Positions 33,808 through 44,500 of a DNA stretch of 64,000 nucleotides are shown here, piece by piece. The position numbers were made by a program, and so were the translations under genes. This DNA is from an uncultured Micrococcaceae bacterium. Lineage in GTDB: Bacteria > Actinomycetota > Actinomycetes > Actinomycetales > Micrococcaceae. Location of the stretch: contig CANNAD010000001.1 of assembly GCA_947502645.1 (NCBI GenBank), positions 1,116,001 to 1,180,000 of the forward strand, given 5' to 3'. Under the pieces are notes generated by a model. It was not told the DNA's origin. It saw only the letters and a list, made by a program, of their open reading frames with translations, and searched no databases. How positions within the stretch are numbered: position 1 is the first letter of the stretch; each line of letters starts with the position of its first letter.

Positions 33808-36105
33808 TTAGCCGAAGTACTTCGGCAACGTCCCCTCATGGGCTGCACGCAGCTCGTCCAGCGGCAACGAGAAACGCCCCTGCACATCGAGCGCACCATT
33901 AGCCGTGTCAACAACGCCGACCCGGATGAACGGGAAACGACGAGCCGTGCACATGTCCTTGAACCGGACCTCTTCCGAACGCGGAACACCCACAATGGCG
34001 CGGCCGTGCGACTCGCTGAACAGCGCGGTGAAAGCATCAACACCATCTCGTTCGCACAGCTCATCCAGACCGATCCGGGCGCCAACACCGAAGCGCAACG
34101 ATGATTCGGACAAAGCGGCCGCCAAGCCGCCCTCCGAAAGATCATGCGCGGAGTCGATCATGCCGTCACGTGAAGAGTTGATCAGGATCGCGGCAAGAGT
34201 CATCTCCGCCTCAAGGTCCACCACAGGCGGCTGGCCACCAAGGTGCCCGCGCAGATTCGCCCACTCCGAGCCATCCAGCTCATCACGGGTGGTGCCCAAC
34301 AGATAGATGGCCTGCCCGTCTTCACGCCAGCCCGACGGCGTACGCCGGGTGACGTCGTCGAACACGCCGAGAACACCCACGACCGGAGTCGGATGAATAC
34401 CGACCCCACCGGTCTGGTTGTACAGAGACACGTTCCCGCCCGTAACAGGCACACCCAATTCCTGGCAGGCATCGGCCAAACCACGGACAGTTTCAGCGAA
34501 CTGCCACATGATTGCCGGGTCCTCAGGCGAACCGAAGTTCAGGCAGTCCGTCACAGCAAGCGGCTTCGCGCCAGACGTAGCCACATTGCGGTACGCCTCC
34601 GCAAGAGCCGCACGCGCACCCTCATACGGGTTCAGGTAGGAATAGCGGGCGTTGCAGTCCGTGGAGATAGCGACGCCGAGACCAGTCTCCTCATCAACAC
34701 GCACCACACCTGCGTCGTCGGGCATGGCCATCGCCGTGTTGCCCTGGACGTAGCGGTCGTACTGGTTCGTGATCCAGTCCTTAGAGCACATATTCGGCGA
34801 AGCCATGAGCTCCAGGACGGCGGCACGAAGTTCCGAATCAGAGGCCGGGCGCTCGCCGTCGAACTTCTGCTGCTGCAAGGCGTCGAGCCACTCCGGCCGA
34901 GCGAACGGCCGTTCGTAGACCGGGCCATCGTGAGCCACGGTCCGCGGGTCGACGTCGACAATCGTCTCGCCAGCCCAATCAATGACCAGACGGCCGGTGC
35001 CGGTGACCTCGCCGAGCCACGAGTACTCGACGTTCCACTTGTCCATGATCGCTTCAAACGCGGCCTGATTCTCAGGGGTGACCACGGCCATCATGCGTTC
35101 CTGCGACTCCGACATGAGGATCTCGCCTGGCGTCAGCGACGGGTCGCGGAGCAGGACGTTGGTGAGTTCAACGTGCATGCCGCCGTCGCCATTGGACGCC
35201 AGCTCCGACGTCGCGCAGGAAATACCAGCAGCACCGAGGTCCTGGATGCCCTCAACCACGGAGGCCTTGAACAGTTCCAGACAGCACTCAATGAGCACCT
35301 TCTCAGCGAACGGATCGCCCACCTGAACGGCGGGACGCTTGGAGGGCTTGGTGTCATCAAAGCTCTCCGACGCCAGTACCGATGCACCGCCGATGCCGTC
35401 TCCACCCGTGCGGGCGCCGAAGAGAACCACCTTGTTCCCCGTGCCGGACGCGTTCGCGAGGCGGATGTCCTCGTGACGCAGAACGCCGACCGCCAGCGCA
35501 TTGACCAGCGGGTTGCCCTGGTAGACGGAATCGAACACCACTTCACCGCCGATGTTCGGCAGACCGAGGGAGTTGCCGTAACCACCAATGCCAGCGACCA
35601 CGCCATGCACCACGCGGGCAGTATCAGGGTGATCGATGGCGCCGAAACGCAGCGGGTCCATGACAGCGACCGGGCGGGCGCCCATGGAGATGATGTCGCG
35701 GACAATGCCGCCGACGCCGGTAGCAGCGCCCTGGTACGGCTCCACCATCGAGGGGTGGTTGTGAGACTCGACCTTGAACGTCACTGCCCAGCCGTCGCCG
35801 ATATCCACGACGCCGGCGTTCTCACCGATGCCGACGAGCAGGTGTTCCTTCATCTTCTCGGTGACCTTTTCGCCGAACTGGCTCAGGTGCACCTTCGAGG
35901 ACTTGTAGGAGCAGTGCTCGGACCACATGACCGAGTACATCGCCAGCTCAGCAGCCGTGGGACGGCGGCCAAGGATCTCCTGGATCCGTGCGAACTCGTT
36001 ATCCTTCAACCCGAGTTCCGCCCAGGGCAGGTCCGTTTCCGGTGTTCCTGCAGCGTGTTCCACAGTGTCGATATTGAACTTTTGTCCGGTTGCTTCCGCG
36101 CTCAC
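33808..36105 (-). CDS. purL: phosphoribosylformylglycinamidine synthase, large subunit
   Basis: ATP-dependent fourth step of de novo purine synthesis, converting FGAR to FGAM with ammonia from PurQ. The 765-residue length is that of the small PurL type, which needs PurQ and PurS. It shows [15 protein letters not shown] with the catalytic His, [59 protein letters not shown] and [16 protein letters not shown]. Its ATG overlaps the purQ stop by 4 bases, giving a purS-purQ-purL operon read leftwards. It converges with the DUF559 gene. Confidence 0.97.
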   Translation of the reverse strand: MSAEATGQKFNIDTVEHAAGTPETDLPWAELGLKDNEFARIQEILGRRPTAAELAMYSVMWSEHCSYKSSKVHLSQFGEKVTEKMKEHLLVGIGENAGVVDIGDGWAVTFKVESHNHPSMVEPYQGAATGVGGIVRDIISMGARPVAVMDPLRFGAIDHPDTARVVHGVVAGIGGYGNSLGLPNIGGEVVFDSVYQGNPLVNALAVGVLRHEDIRLANASGTGNKVVLFGARTGGDGIGGASVLASESFDDTKPSKRPAVQVGDPFAEKVLIECCLELFKASVVEGIQDLGAAGISCATSELASNGDGGMHVELTNVLLRDPSLTPGEILMSESQERMMAVVTPENQAAFEAIMDKWNVEYSWLGEVTGTGRLVIDWAGETIVDVDPRTVAHDGPVYERPFARPEWLDALQQQKFDGERPASDSELRAAVLELMASPNMCSKDWITNQYDRYVQGNTAMAMPDDAGVVRVDEETGLGVAISTDCNARYSYLNPYEGARAALAEAYRNVATSGAKPLAVTDCLNFGSPEDPAIMWQFAETVRGLADACQELGVPVTGGNVSLYNQTGGVGIHPTPVVGVLGVFDDVTRRTPSGWREDGQAIYLLGTTRDELDGSEWANLRGHLGGQPPVVDLEAEMTLAAILINSSRDGMIDSAHDLSEGGLAAALSESSLRFGVGARIGLDELCERDGVDAFTALFSESHGRAIVGVPRSEEVRFKDMCTARRFPFIRVGVVDTANGALDVQGRFSLPLDELRAAHEGTLPKYFG

Positions 36106-36887
36106 GCCTTGGACCCCACGATCTTCTTCAGTGCAGAGGTGAAAATGTTCAGGCCGTCCAGCCCGCCGCGCAGTTCCACGGGGCCGGCAGCCGATGCGTC
36201 CGGACCGAAGCCGGCCTCGACAGCGTGCTCGGGGTGCGGCATGAGGCCGACGACGTTGCCGGCCGCATTGCTGATTCCCGCGATGTCACGGCGTGAGCCG
36301 TTGGGGTTGTGGTCCACGTAGCGGAACACCACACGGCCCTCACCTTCGAGCTCGTCGAGGGTTTTCTCATCAGCGACATACTGGCCGTCCTGGTTCTTGA
36401 GAGGGACCACGATCTCGGCGCCTGGCTCGAAACTTGCGGTCCAGTCCGTGGCATTGGTTTCCACGCGCAACCGCTGATCGCGGCAGACGAAGTGGAGGTG
36501 ATCGTTCTTGATCATGGAACCGGGCAGCAGGTGTGCTTCCGTGAGGACCTGAAACCCGTTGCAGATGCCAAGGACGGGCAATTTGGCATCCGAATTCGCG
36601 GCGTCGATGATCTTGTCCATGAGCGGCGAGAACCGTGAGATTGCTCCTGCACGGAGGTAGTCGCCGTAGGAGAACCCGCCGGGGATGATGACGGCGTCGA
36701 CGTCGTAAAGCTTTGAGTCTGCGTGCCAGAGCGGCACTGCCGTTCCGCCTGCCAATCGGATCGCGCGGGAGGCGTCCCGGTCATCCAGGGACCCGGGGAA
36801 GGTGACAATGCCTACACGGGCATCCGTGAGATCCGGCCCTGCCGCATCTGCGGAGTAGCTGCCGATCAGGGGCGTTTCGGTGCTCAC
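36102..36887 (-). CDS. purQ: phosphoribosylformylglycinamidine synthase, glutaminase subunit
   Basis: Class I glutamine amidotransferase that feeds ammonia to PurL. The 261-residue protein has [33 protein letters not shown], the nucleophile Cys in [10 protein letters not shown], and the His-Glu pair in [11 protein letters not shown]. About 22 residues precede the conserved core, making it longer than most PurQ; the ATG at 36887 overlaps the end of purS by 4 bases, which supports this start. Overlaps on both sides imply coupled translation and balanced subunits. Confidence 0.95.
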   Translation of the reverse strand: MSTETPLIGSYSADAAGPDLTDARVGIVTFPGSLDDRDASRAIRLAGGTAVPLWHADSKLYDVDAVIIPGGFSYGDYLRAGAISRFSPLMDKIIDAANSDAKLPVLGICNGFQVLTEAHLLPGSMIKNDHLHFVCRDQRLRVETNATDWTASFEPGAEIVVPLKNQDGQYVADEKTLDELEGEGRVVFRYVDHNPNGSRRDIAGISNAAGNVVGLMPHPEHAVEAGFGPDASAAGPVELRGGLDGLNIFTSALKKIVGSKA

Positions 36888-37156
36888 TCGACGTCACCTG
36901 CCGCGGCGTCGTTGATCCACTCCACACGGGTGACGTCCTCGATGACCGGGTTCGACAACAGTGTGGTGGCAGCGGTCCGGGCCTTGGCCAGCGCTTCATC
37001 TGTGGCTTCGCCATCAATGGTCAGTTCAAAGCGTTTCCCCTGACGTACCTCGACGAATCCGTCCAGGCCGAGTCGGGGCAATGCTCCTGCGATCGCTTTC
37101 CCCTGGGGGTCGAGGATCTCGGGCTTGGGCATGACGTCAACGACGATCCGGGGCAT
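36884..37156 (-). CDS. purS: phosphoribosylformylglycinamidine synthase subunit PurS
   Basis: Small structural subunit of 90 residues that joins PurQ to PurL in the FGAM synthase complex. It has the family start [38 protein letters not shown] and the C-terminal [19 protein letters not shown] 37156 is preferred over the upstream in-frame TTG 37165, with AGGAG 9 bases before it. It is the first gene of the purSQL operon; the promoter must lie in the 150 bp up to 37306. Confidence 0.93.
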   Translation of the reverse strand: MPRIVVDVMPKPEILDPQGKAIAGALPRLGLDGFVEVRQGKRFELTIDGEATDEALAKARTAATTLLSNPVIEDVTRVEWINDAAAGDVE

Positions 37157-37306
37157 TGAGGACAACTCCTGTAACTGAAGTGGTTTTCGACCGATTAAAT
37201 GCGGTAGCCCGGGTGCCGTCTCACGCTGTGATTTCAGTGTCAGCGCTCCGCGAGCTTGCCCTTATAGTCTATCCGGGAAAATGGCCTCTGAAGTCCCCTC
37301 CCAGGA

Positions 37307-37882
37307 CTAGGAAGCGCCGCCGGTTCCGACGATTGGCTGCACGGCATTCCAGCGTGCGATTTCACAGCCGTCGACCTGCGAGAAGGATGCCGAAATTTTC
37401 TGTCCGTTGATGGTGCCCGTCACCTCCGCGGTCTCTGGTCCGCCGTACTGCTGCGTGCACATTTTGTTGGGGTCCGGCTTGGCGAGGAAGAAATCGGTTC
37501 CAAGTTCCAGAACGCGGGTGCAGGCCCCTGCGGCGTTGGGCAGTGTGCTGGCGGAGTCCACAGCGTTGTCGCTGCACGCGAGGACGTATTCCTTGGCTTC
37601 CGCTTCCGCCTTGGGTTTGATGGACACCTTGAGGTCCACCGTGCCGTCGGGGATGGCAGAATCCGAGGAGTTTGGTGACGCTGAGGGGCTTGGCGACGCC
37701 GTGCCCGTGGCGGGTCCGCCCGTTGCCGGTGCCGGGATGCGGCTGCTCGCCACGTTGCTCGGAGAGTCTGACGGTTCTGAGGCGGGGGTGCCTCCGCCGG
37801 ATGTGCCGCATGCTGCCAGTGCGAATGTCATGATGCCTGCCGTGAGAACTGTCCGGACCACTGTCCGCGATATGAATTCCAT
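37307..37882 (-). CDS. lipoprotein with subtilisin inhibitor-like (SSI) domain
   Basis: A 191-residue lipoprotein. The signal peptide ends in the lipobox LAAC (Cys25), with AAGGAGG 5 bases before ATG 37882. A Ser/Pro/Gly/Ala linker (about 30-75) spaces the head from the membrane. The C-terminal 110 residues match the Streptomyces subtilisin inhibitor fold: two Cys pairs (YVLACSDN with GACTRVL, and KMCTQQYGGPETAEVTGTINGQ with DGCEIARWNAV), as in SSI. The reactive-site loop would be in the KMCTQQYG region. It may protect the cell from its own secreted subtilases, two of which are in this window. Inhibition is inferred from the fold only. Confidence 0.72.
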   Translation of the reverse strand: MEFISRTVVRTVLTAGIMTFALAACGTSGGGTPASEPSDSPSNVASSRIPAPATGGPATGTASPSPSASPNSSDSAIPDGTVDLKVSIKPKAEAEAKEYVLACSDNAVDSASTLPNAAGACTRVLELGTDFFLAKPDPNKMCTQQYGGPETAEVTGTINGQKISASFSQVDGCEIARWNAVQPIVGTGGAS

Positions 37883-37926
37883 GGAAACCTCCTTGTTGGC
37901 TTTCCCACAATAACGATCGGTGGCCA

Positions 37927-38844
37927 TTACAGTTCCCCGTTTGGCAGATTCTGCAAGATCCGTTGCCGCAGGTGTGCTGACTCTTCCGCAAATGCCCTCT
38001 GCGCGCTAACATAGGCCGCCTTTCCGGATGCCTCTTCGATGCGGATGGGGGAGTATCCCCATGCGGAGAGGTCGTATGGGGATGCTTGCATGTCCATTTC
38101 GCGGATGCGCCAGGACAGTTCAAAGCAGTCCATCACCAGTTCGCTGGGGAGCCACGGGGTGAGTTTGTAGGCCCATTTGTAGAGGTCCATGTTGGCGTGA
38201 AGGCAGCCTGGTTGTTCCATGGCGGGCTGGGTTTCGCGTGTGGGTTGCAGTTCATTCAGCTCTACGGCTTGGGGTGTGTAGAACCTGAATGCATCGAAGT
38301 GCGAGCAGCGGATCCGGTGTCCTTCCACCACGCGATCCGTGCCTTCAGCACCGAGACGAAGATCCAGGTAGTCGTGCCGCACCCCATTGTCGGCTGATTT
38401 GTAGGCCATGGCCCATTCATGGAGTCCGAAGCATCCGAACTGACCTGGGCGTGCTGCGGTCTGGCTGAGAAGGCCGCTGACGTAGCCGGTTGTGGAGCCA
38501 CGGTCGCGCAGGAACGCCTCGCGATCCACGATGACGGCGTCGTCGTCGAGCGTCAGTTCAGCCCGCTCCGCGGCAGTCAGTGGCCGGTAGTGCTTCCAGC
38601 TGGCACGCTCGACGGCGGCGCTGCCGGTGAGTACGACGCCGGCGCCTGGGTGCCAGCGCAGGAGCTTGCCGGGTTTTTCGTTGTAGTAGGTGAAGAGGAA
38701 GTCTTCGACGGGATGCTTTTTGCCGGTTGAGCGACGCTCCAGATAGGGCTCTGTGAAGGCGCGGACTCGTTCCTGATGGGCTGCTGCTGCCCGTGCCCAC
38801 TGTTCCTCCGTGAGGATGATCAGGGGTAGAGCGTTCACAGTCAT
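37927..38844 (-). CDS. conserved protein annotated in relatives as 3-methyladenine DNA glycosylase
   Basis: A 305-residue soluble protein of a widespread actinobacterial family often labelled 3-methyladenine DNA glycosylase. Conserved features are LERRSTGKKHPVEDFLFTYYNEKPGKLLRWHPGAGVVL, FGCFGLHEWAMAY, IRCSHFDAFRFYTP and QPGCLHANMDLYKWAYKL. I see no helix-hairpin-helix glycosylase motif, so the label may be historical. ATG 38844 is chosen on conservation; a longer frame runs back into the insertion sequence and must be spurious. The left end of the IS1380-type element lies only 28 bp upstream, so the native promoter is probably displaced. Confidence 0.7.
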   Translation of the reverse strand: MTVNALPLIILTEEQWARAAAAHQERVRAFTEPYLERRSTGKKHPVEDFLFTYYNEKPGKLLRWHPGAGVVLTGSAAVERASWKHYRPLTAAERAELTLDDDAVIVDREAFLRDRGSTTGYVSGLLSQTAARPGQFGCFGLHEWAMAYKSADNGVRHDYLDLRLGAEGTDRVVEGHRIRCSHFDAFRFYTPQAVELNELQPTRETQPAMEQPGCLHANMDLYKWAYKLTPWLPSELVMDCFELSWRIREMDMQASPYDLSAWGYSPIRIEEASGKAAYVSAQRAFAEESAHLRQRILQNLPNGEL

Positions 38845-38871
38845 GGGCCCATTATGGCGCACCGTCTCTAG

Positions 38872-38905
38872 CCTCGGGCTTTCATGAGGGTGGTCTGGTG
38901 GGGTG
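38872..38905 (+). repeat. left terminal inverted repeat of the IS1380-type element
   Basis: Begins CCTCGGGCTTTCATGAGG and continues to GGTGGGGTG. It matches the reverse complement of 40443-40476 with a few mismatches. Confidence 0.7.
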
Positions 38906-38991
38906 TGGCTTAACGAGGAAAAGTGCTCCTGACGTGGGAAAATGTAGTTACCACACAGCATTTTCATGTCACCCCAAGGAGCACCTTTCTG

Positions 38992-40287
38992 GTGAGCAGC
39001 ACTACCAACTTCTACCCGTCCTTTCGTGTTGATTCCGCAGGCGTCGGGGTGGTGTCTCAAGCCGGCGGGCTGATCCTCACCGACCTGGGCCTGTCGCTGG
39101 CGACCGGCGGTGACTGCCTTGGCGACGTGGACCGGTTGCGCGCCCAACCCCAGGTTTACGGGCGGGTCGCCTCCGACCCGACGGTGAGCCGTTTGATCAC
39201 GACCCTGTCGACCACGGCCCCGAAGAAAGCACTGGCGGCGATCAACGCCGCCCGGGCCCAGGCTCGCGCCCACGTCTGGGCAGCAGCAGGTGAGCACTCA
39301 CCGCTGCACGGTGTCAGCAAAGAAGCGCCGTTGGTCGTGGATCTGGACGCAACCTTGCTGACCTCGCACTCGGAGAAAGAGGACGCGCGTCCGACGTGGA
39401 AGAAAGGGTACGGGTTCCACCCTTTGACAGCCTTCCTCGACCACGGCGCCGACGGGACAGGGGAGCCATTGGCGGTGCTGCTGCGGCCCGGGAACGCCGG
39501 GTCGAACACTGCCGCCGACCACATCCAGGTCACACGCGAGGCCCTCAAGCAGTTGCCGAAGGGGTTCAGGTCGGGCCGGAAGGTGATGATCCGTACCGAT
39601 TCGGCAGGCGGCACCCATGAGTTCCTGGACTGGCTCACCCATCCACGCCGGAACCTGGCCTACTCGGTGGGGTTCCCGTTGCACGGGGCCGTCGAAGCGG
39701 CCCTGCCGTTGGTTCCTGCCTCTGCGTGGACGAGGGCGTATAACAGCGACGGGATCGAGCGCGACGGGGCGTGGGTCGCCGACATCACCGGCATGCTGGA
39801 CCTGTCCTCCTGGCCGGAAGGGATGCGGGTCATCGTCCGCAAAGAAGTCCCGCATATCGGGGCGCAGTTACGGATCACTGATGTTGATGGGATGCGGTAC
39901 ACAGCCCTGGCTACGAATCAGGAGCACGGGCAGCTCGCGGACCTCGAAGTCCGGCACAGGTTACGGGCCCGGTGCGAGGACAGGATCCGTAACGCCAAAG
40001 ACACCGGGCTGGCGAACCTGCCCCTGCATGGTTTCGCTGGCAACACGCTGTGGTGTCACCTGGTGATGCTCGCCGCAGAACTCATGGCCTGGGCAAAGAT
40101 GCTCGCCCTGCAAGGGACGACAGCCCGGCGGTGGGAGCCGAAGAAACTGCGGGCCAGGATCTTTGAGATCGCCGGCAGAGTCAGCTGGCACGCCCGACGG
40201 TTCACCGTGCACCTCGCCGCGACGGCCCCCGAAACCCCGCTGCTGATCAAAGCCCTCATCCGCCTGCGCGTTCTCGCTCCGCCCTGA
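38992..40287 (+). CDS. IS1380-family transposase
   Basis: DDE transposase of 431 residues from GTG 38992, with AAGGAG 10 bases upstream; an open frame extends back to 38923. Catalytic-region motifs are VVDLDATLLTSHSEKEDARPTWKKGYGFHPL (first Asp), VMIRTDSAGGTHEFLDW (second Asp) and the late ARCEDRIRNAKDTGLANLP (Glu). The start VDSAGVGVVSQAGGLILTD is typical of the family. It appears intact, so the element may still be active if its ends are. Confidence 0.9.
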   Translation: MSSTTNFYPSFRVDSAGVGVVSQAGGLILTDLGLSLATGGDCLGDVDRLRAQPQVYGRVASDPTVSRLITTLSTTAPKKALAAINAARAQARAHVWAAAGEHSPLHGVSKEAPLVVDLDATLLTSHSEKEDARPTWKKGYGFHPLTAFLDHGADGTGEPLAVLLRPGNAGSNTAADHIQVTREALKQLPKGFRSGRKVMIRTDSAGGTHEFLDWLTHPRRNLAYSVGFPLHGAVEAALPLVPASAWTRAYNSDGIERDGAWVADITGMLDLSSWPEGMRVIVRKEVPHIGAQLRITDVDGMRYTALATNQEHGQLADLEVRHRLRARCEDRIRNAKDTGLANLPLHGFAGNTLWCHLVMLAAELMAWAKMLALQGTTARRWEPKKLRARIFEIAGRVSWHARRFTVHLAATAPETPLLIKALIRLRVLAPP

Positions 40288-40442
40288 CAGTCAAGCCCGC
40301 CGACCACCCCGAACAGGAAGAGCAGCCACCCCTAGCACCGTGATGGCCGTGGAACCATCACCGACCACCGCCACAGTCAGCGGTCACGATGTCGTACCCG
40401 GATGCGAGAATCAAACACATCAGGCAGCCAGTAAGCCCCGAG

Positions 40443-40476
40443 CACACCACCAGAACCACCTCATGAAAAATCGAGG
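40443..40476 (-). repeat. right terminal inverted repeat of the IS1380-type element
   Basis: Contains CACCACCAGAACCACCTCAT and ends GAAAAATCGAGG. It is the inverted partner of 38872-38905. Confidence 0.7.
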
Positions 40477-40633
40477 CGAAGAGCGGGAGTTTTATTCAGC
40501 CCTTGCATGGGCTAACCGACTCGAACACTTCCGAGGCATCGCCCTGGGCTTCCGCGACTTCCACAACCTCACTCATTACATCGCGAGGTGACTACTCGAA
40601 ACCCGTGAATTCAAGCCTTGACTACGCCCTTAA
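40477..40633 (+). pseudogene. 3' remnant of a second transposase (ISL3-like)
   Basis: Just past the IS right end one frame reads EFYSALAWANRLEHFRGIALGFRDFHNLTHYIAR, a stop, LLETREFKP, a stop, LRP. This resembles the conserved tail of ISL3-family transposases (ALGFRN.TNYIARSLLE.GGFRP), but with two in-frame stops and no upstream part. It is a decayed fragment, probably cut off by the IS1380-type insertion. Confidence 0.5.
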
Positions 40634-40764
40634 TTCGGAAGATCCGCCAATTGGAAGACTGGGTAGCCGGTAGCGCCGCAGGCCCGGTCAGCGGGGCGTA
40701 AGGTCACGCACCGCTGCCGAGTCGAGCGGATGCCGTACATCGCGCAGTCGATGATTCGGGTCAG

Positions 40765-41001
40765 TTAACGAAGGCTTCGCCTGTTTCGCACGAGTCCGAC
40801 GGTGAGCAGTGTCAAACCAGTGATAGACGTTATCCAGCCAACGAAGGCGAGAAAACCCGGCGCAATCGGAACACTGGTTGGATCCTGCGCACTCGCAATG
40901 TCATATACGATTTCCATCGACACCGCTAATACGAGTCCGAATGCCAGTGTTATAATTCCCGCTATTACGAGACTTCGATTTCCTCTTTCTAAGCTTTTCA
41001 T
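40765..41001 (-). CDS. small two-helix membrane protein, unknown
   Basis: A 78-residue protein with two hydrophobic helices (LVIAGIITLAFGLVLAVSMEIVY and APGFLAFVGWITSITGLTLLTVGLV) joined by a short polar loop, and basic ends. ATG 41001 is preceded by GGAG about 11 bases upstream. The region is more AT-rich than its surroundings and lies in an otherwise gene-poor patch next to mobile-element debris, so it may be horizontally acquired. No family is recognised. Confidence 0.5.
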   Translation of the reverse strand: MKSLERGNRSLVIAGIITLAFGLVLAVSMEIVYDIASAQDPTSVPIAPGFLAFVGWITSITGLTLLTVGLVRNRRSLR

Positions 41002-41556
41002 TTAATTCTTAGCTCCACGACCTTCATAATATGCGTCACCTCGAGTTCCAGAGGTGGACTAATTCAGCATGTCATTCGCGCCGTTATGCACCCAGAGGAG
41101 AGGGCGTGCTAGGCGAAGTCGTTACCTAATTGAGACCTAGCCTCGAAGTTTGATAGCTTTCCGAATTTAGGGTGTAGTCGGGGCCCTCAACTCATCGGTG
41201 CAGAGTAGCGATCTGGCGTGCCGGACGAGCTCTCAGTCATGTGCGTATGACTTTCTTCGAGCGCCCTCGACCACGTCCAGGAGTCTCGAGAGGCTGGCAC
41301 CGTCACGAATGCTGATCCTATCTAGCTGCATTAGACCGCACGGTCCTCGATTTGGCAATGGTGTCCGTTGTTTTCGAGGCTATTTTGAGCGAAATACCAG
41401 TTTGGCGCCTGCTGCCTCCGGAATGTCGGTGCTGCCCATTACCGTAGTTCTAGCCCACGTGACGCAGGGCACAATGTTGTGTTTCCAGGCGTCCGTCGGC
41501 AGGTACTCCAGGCTGAGGCTACGGCCCGAAACTGTAAAGGAAAGGTTGGTTCTTTC
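41002..41556. other. gene-poor stretch upstream of the subtilase
   Basis: About 555 bp with no convincing gene. Short open frames here lack family resemblance and ribosome binding sites. It must contain the promoter of the subtilase gene, but I cannot place it. Confidence 0.5.
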
Positions 41557-44500
41557 GTGAAAGATCCCGGAAAGAGCACCAAACAGGGGAGCGGGCTGCG
41601 CAAAGCGGTCGTCCTCGCAGCGGGAATCCCGTTGCTGTTTGGGTCAGTAACGGCAGCACCCGCAGCGGTGGGCGCTCCAGCAGGTAACAGTGCAGTTACC
41701 CAGCAGAAAGCCCCGCACGTCAACCCGAAGGACTACCCGGACGGCCGCTACATTGTGGTGCTGAAGGCGGAGCCGGTGGCAACGTACGACGGCGGCGTTG
41801 CCGGTATCGCAGCGACCAAACCTTCCAAGGGCAAGAAACTCGACGCCGACGCGAAGAACGTCCAGAAGTACCAGAAGCACCTGACCAAGCAGCAGGAGAA
41901 GGTCGCCAACAGCAAAGACGTGACGATTGAGACGTCGTTCACGGCAGCAGTCAACGGCTTCAGCGCCGAGCTGACCAGCGAGAAAGCTGTTGAACTGGCC
42001 AAGCACCCCAGTGTTCTCATGGTTGCCCCGGATACGGAAAATGCGCCGACCTACTCGAGCATGGACTATCTGGGTCTTCCGGGCGGCCAGGGCGCGTGGA
42101 AGAAAGAGTTCGACGGACGCAAGAACGCTGGCAAGGGCGTCGTCGTCGGCATTATCGACACCGGTTACTCGCCGGACAATCCTTTCTTCAAGGGCAAGAA
42201 GGTCAAGCCGCTCAAGGGTAACCAGCAGCCCAAGGTGGGCCAGCCGTACCTCAACTCCGACGGCGACATCGCCATGCTCAAAGCGGATGGCGAGACGTTC
42301 ATTGGGCAGTGCCAGGTTGGGGAGGATTTCGACGGCAGCGCATGTAACTCCAAGGTCTTGTCCGCACAGTACTTCGCGGACACTTTTGTTGAGTACGTTC
42401 CCGAGGAGAGCCGGGCGCCTCAGGAGCGGCTCTCACCGATAGACGTTGGCAGCCACGGAACGCACACCGCTTCCACGGCCGCCGGTAACGCCAACGTGGA
42501 GCAGACCATTGGGGAGCGCAGCTTCGGCAACTCCTCCGGTGTGGCCCCGGAAGCAAAGCTGTCTATCTACAAGACGTGCTGGGAAGACACCGATCCGAAT
42601 ACGGGCGGCTGCTATTCCTCCGCCACCATTGCCGCAGTCAACGCTGCCATCCTCGATGGCGTTGATGTTTTGAACTACTCGATTTCGGGCACCACCTCCA
42701 CGACGACGGATCCGGTGTCGCTGGCGTTCCTGTCAGCCACATCGGCCGGTATTTTCGTAGCGGCTTCAGGCGGTAACTCCGGTCCTACTGCAAGCACCGT
42801 CAACCACGGGGCACCATGGGTAACCACGGTTGCCGCTAGCACCTTCAGCCATGCGCTTCAGGGCACGGCAGAGTTCTCCGACGGTTCCAAGTTCCGCGGC
42901 GCGAGCATCATGGCAGGGTCCGTCCCTGAGAGCCCGGTCTCTCTCTCCACTGACCTTGACATGGAAGGCGCTGACGGTTCGCTCTGTGAAGCGAACACCC
43001 TTGACCCGGAGAAGACAGCCGGCAAGGTTGTTGTGTGCGACCGCGGCGTCATCGCTCGTGCAGACAAGAGCGCCGAAGTTGCACGCGCCGGCGGCATCGG
43101 CATGATTCTGGTCAACCTCACCGACTCGTCCATGGACGCGGATCAGCACTCGATCCCGACCGTGCACGTCAACGCACCGCAGAGTCTCGCGTTGAAGGAG
43201 AAAGTCGCGACCAACCCGGACATTACCGTGAGCCTGATTCCTGAGGACACCACCGGCGATCCGCTGCCGCCGGTCCCGCAGGTAGCTGGCTTCTCATCCC
43301 GCGGCCCGCTTGAGGCTGTCGAATCCGATCTGTTGAAGCCGGATATCTCCGCTCCAGGTGTTGCCGTTCTCGCAGGTGTTTCACCGATCGGTGCAGACGG
43401 CGAGAATTTCGGATTCATGTCCGGGACGTCAATGGCGTCTCCGCACGTTGCTGGCCTCGGCGCTCTGATTCTCGGATCGCAGCCCACCTGGTCGCCAGCC
43501 GTCGTCAAGTCCGCCATGATGACCACCGCCGGTGATCTGGTGAAAGCTGACGGCACCAAGGACCGCGACCTGTTCGCTACGGGAGCCGGAGAAATCCAGC
43601 CAGCCGACGTCATGGCGCCGGGCCTGGTTTACGACGCCGGAGTCAACGACTACCTGAAGTTCATTCAGGGCACCGGCGTGGACCTGGGAATCCCGGACCT
43701 CGGGTCAACTGCACCCCGGGACATGAACGTCCCCTCGTTCGCTCTCGGCAACCTGGCAGGCAAAATCACCGTAACCCGCACCGTCACCGCCCTGAACCCC
43801 GGTATTTACCGGGCAACAGCGGATGTGCCCGGCGTGAACGTCACCGTGACGCCGTCCGTTCTCAACTTCACCTCCGCAGGCGAGAAGCGCACGTTCAAGG
43901 TGACCTTCGAGAACAACAGCGCAGCCCTCGGAGAGTTCGCCATGGGATCGCTGGCCTGGCAGGGTGCAGGCAAGACCGTCACTTCGCCAATCGCCGTACG
44001 CCCGCAGGCCATTGTTGCCCCGGATAATGCAGCATTCTCCGGTGGATCTGACGGTAGCGGAACGATTTCGGTGAAATCAGGCACCAACGCACCGATCGAC
44101 GTCGCACTGGAAGGTCTTTCCAAGGCGGATTCGACGGATATCGCGCTGGTGCCCGGCCCTGTCGCTTTCGAGTCGAATGAGGCCAATCAACTCAAGCAGG
44201 TGACGGTCCCCGAAGGATCGCCGTTGGCCAAGTTCTCGCTGCTGTCCAGCGATGACGCTGCCGACTTCGACCTCTTCATCATCAACCCCCAGGGTCAGCT
44301 CCAGCAGGTGGCCACTGCGTCCGCAAGCGAATCAGTGACGATCGAGAACCCGATACCGGGAACCTACACACTGGTCGCGAATCTTTACGCCAGCCCCAAT
44401 GGTGTAAAAACGGCCGCCAGCCTCGATGCAGCAATCCTGGGCGCTGACGAAGGAAATGCCACCGTCAGCCCGGATCCGCTCACCCTGTCAAATGGTGAAT

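Larger units (their letters stand above)
38872..40476 (+). mobile_element. IS1380-family insertion sequence
   Basis: A roughly 1.6-kb element made of one transposase gene between imperfect inverted repeats. The left end at 38872-38905 and the right end at 40443-40476 are related over 34 bp, sharing TTTCATGAGG and TGGTGG. The exact outer ends are uncertain because the outermost CCTCG may or may not belong, and no clear target duplication is seen. It is inserted 28 bp upstream of the gene at 37927-38844. Confidence 0.8.

Noticed and set aside
34243-36321. 692-codon open frame on the plus strand
   Set aside because: It lies antisense across purL and the end of purQ, has no family features and is a by-product of high GC in third positions.
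38845-39297. N-terminal extension of the 37927-38844 gene to 39297
   Set aside because: The extra residues come from antisense IS DNA; conservation starts at ATG 38844.
40340-40479. Upstream part of the 83-codon frame 40340-40591
   Set aside because: It runs through the IS right end and is not conserved; only the last part looks like transposase remnant.
38867-40481. Target-site duplication for the IS1380-type element
   Set aside because: I compared the bases outside both terminal repeats and found no convincing direct repeat.
41198-41560. 120-codon open frame before the subtilase
   Set aside because: No ribosome binding site, no family and a biased residue mix; it overlaps the subtilase start in another frame.
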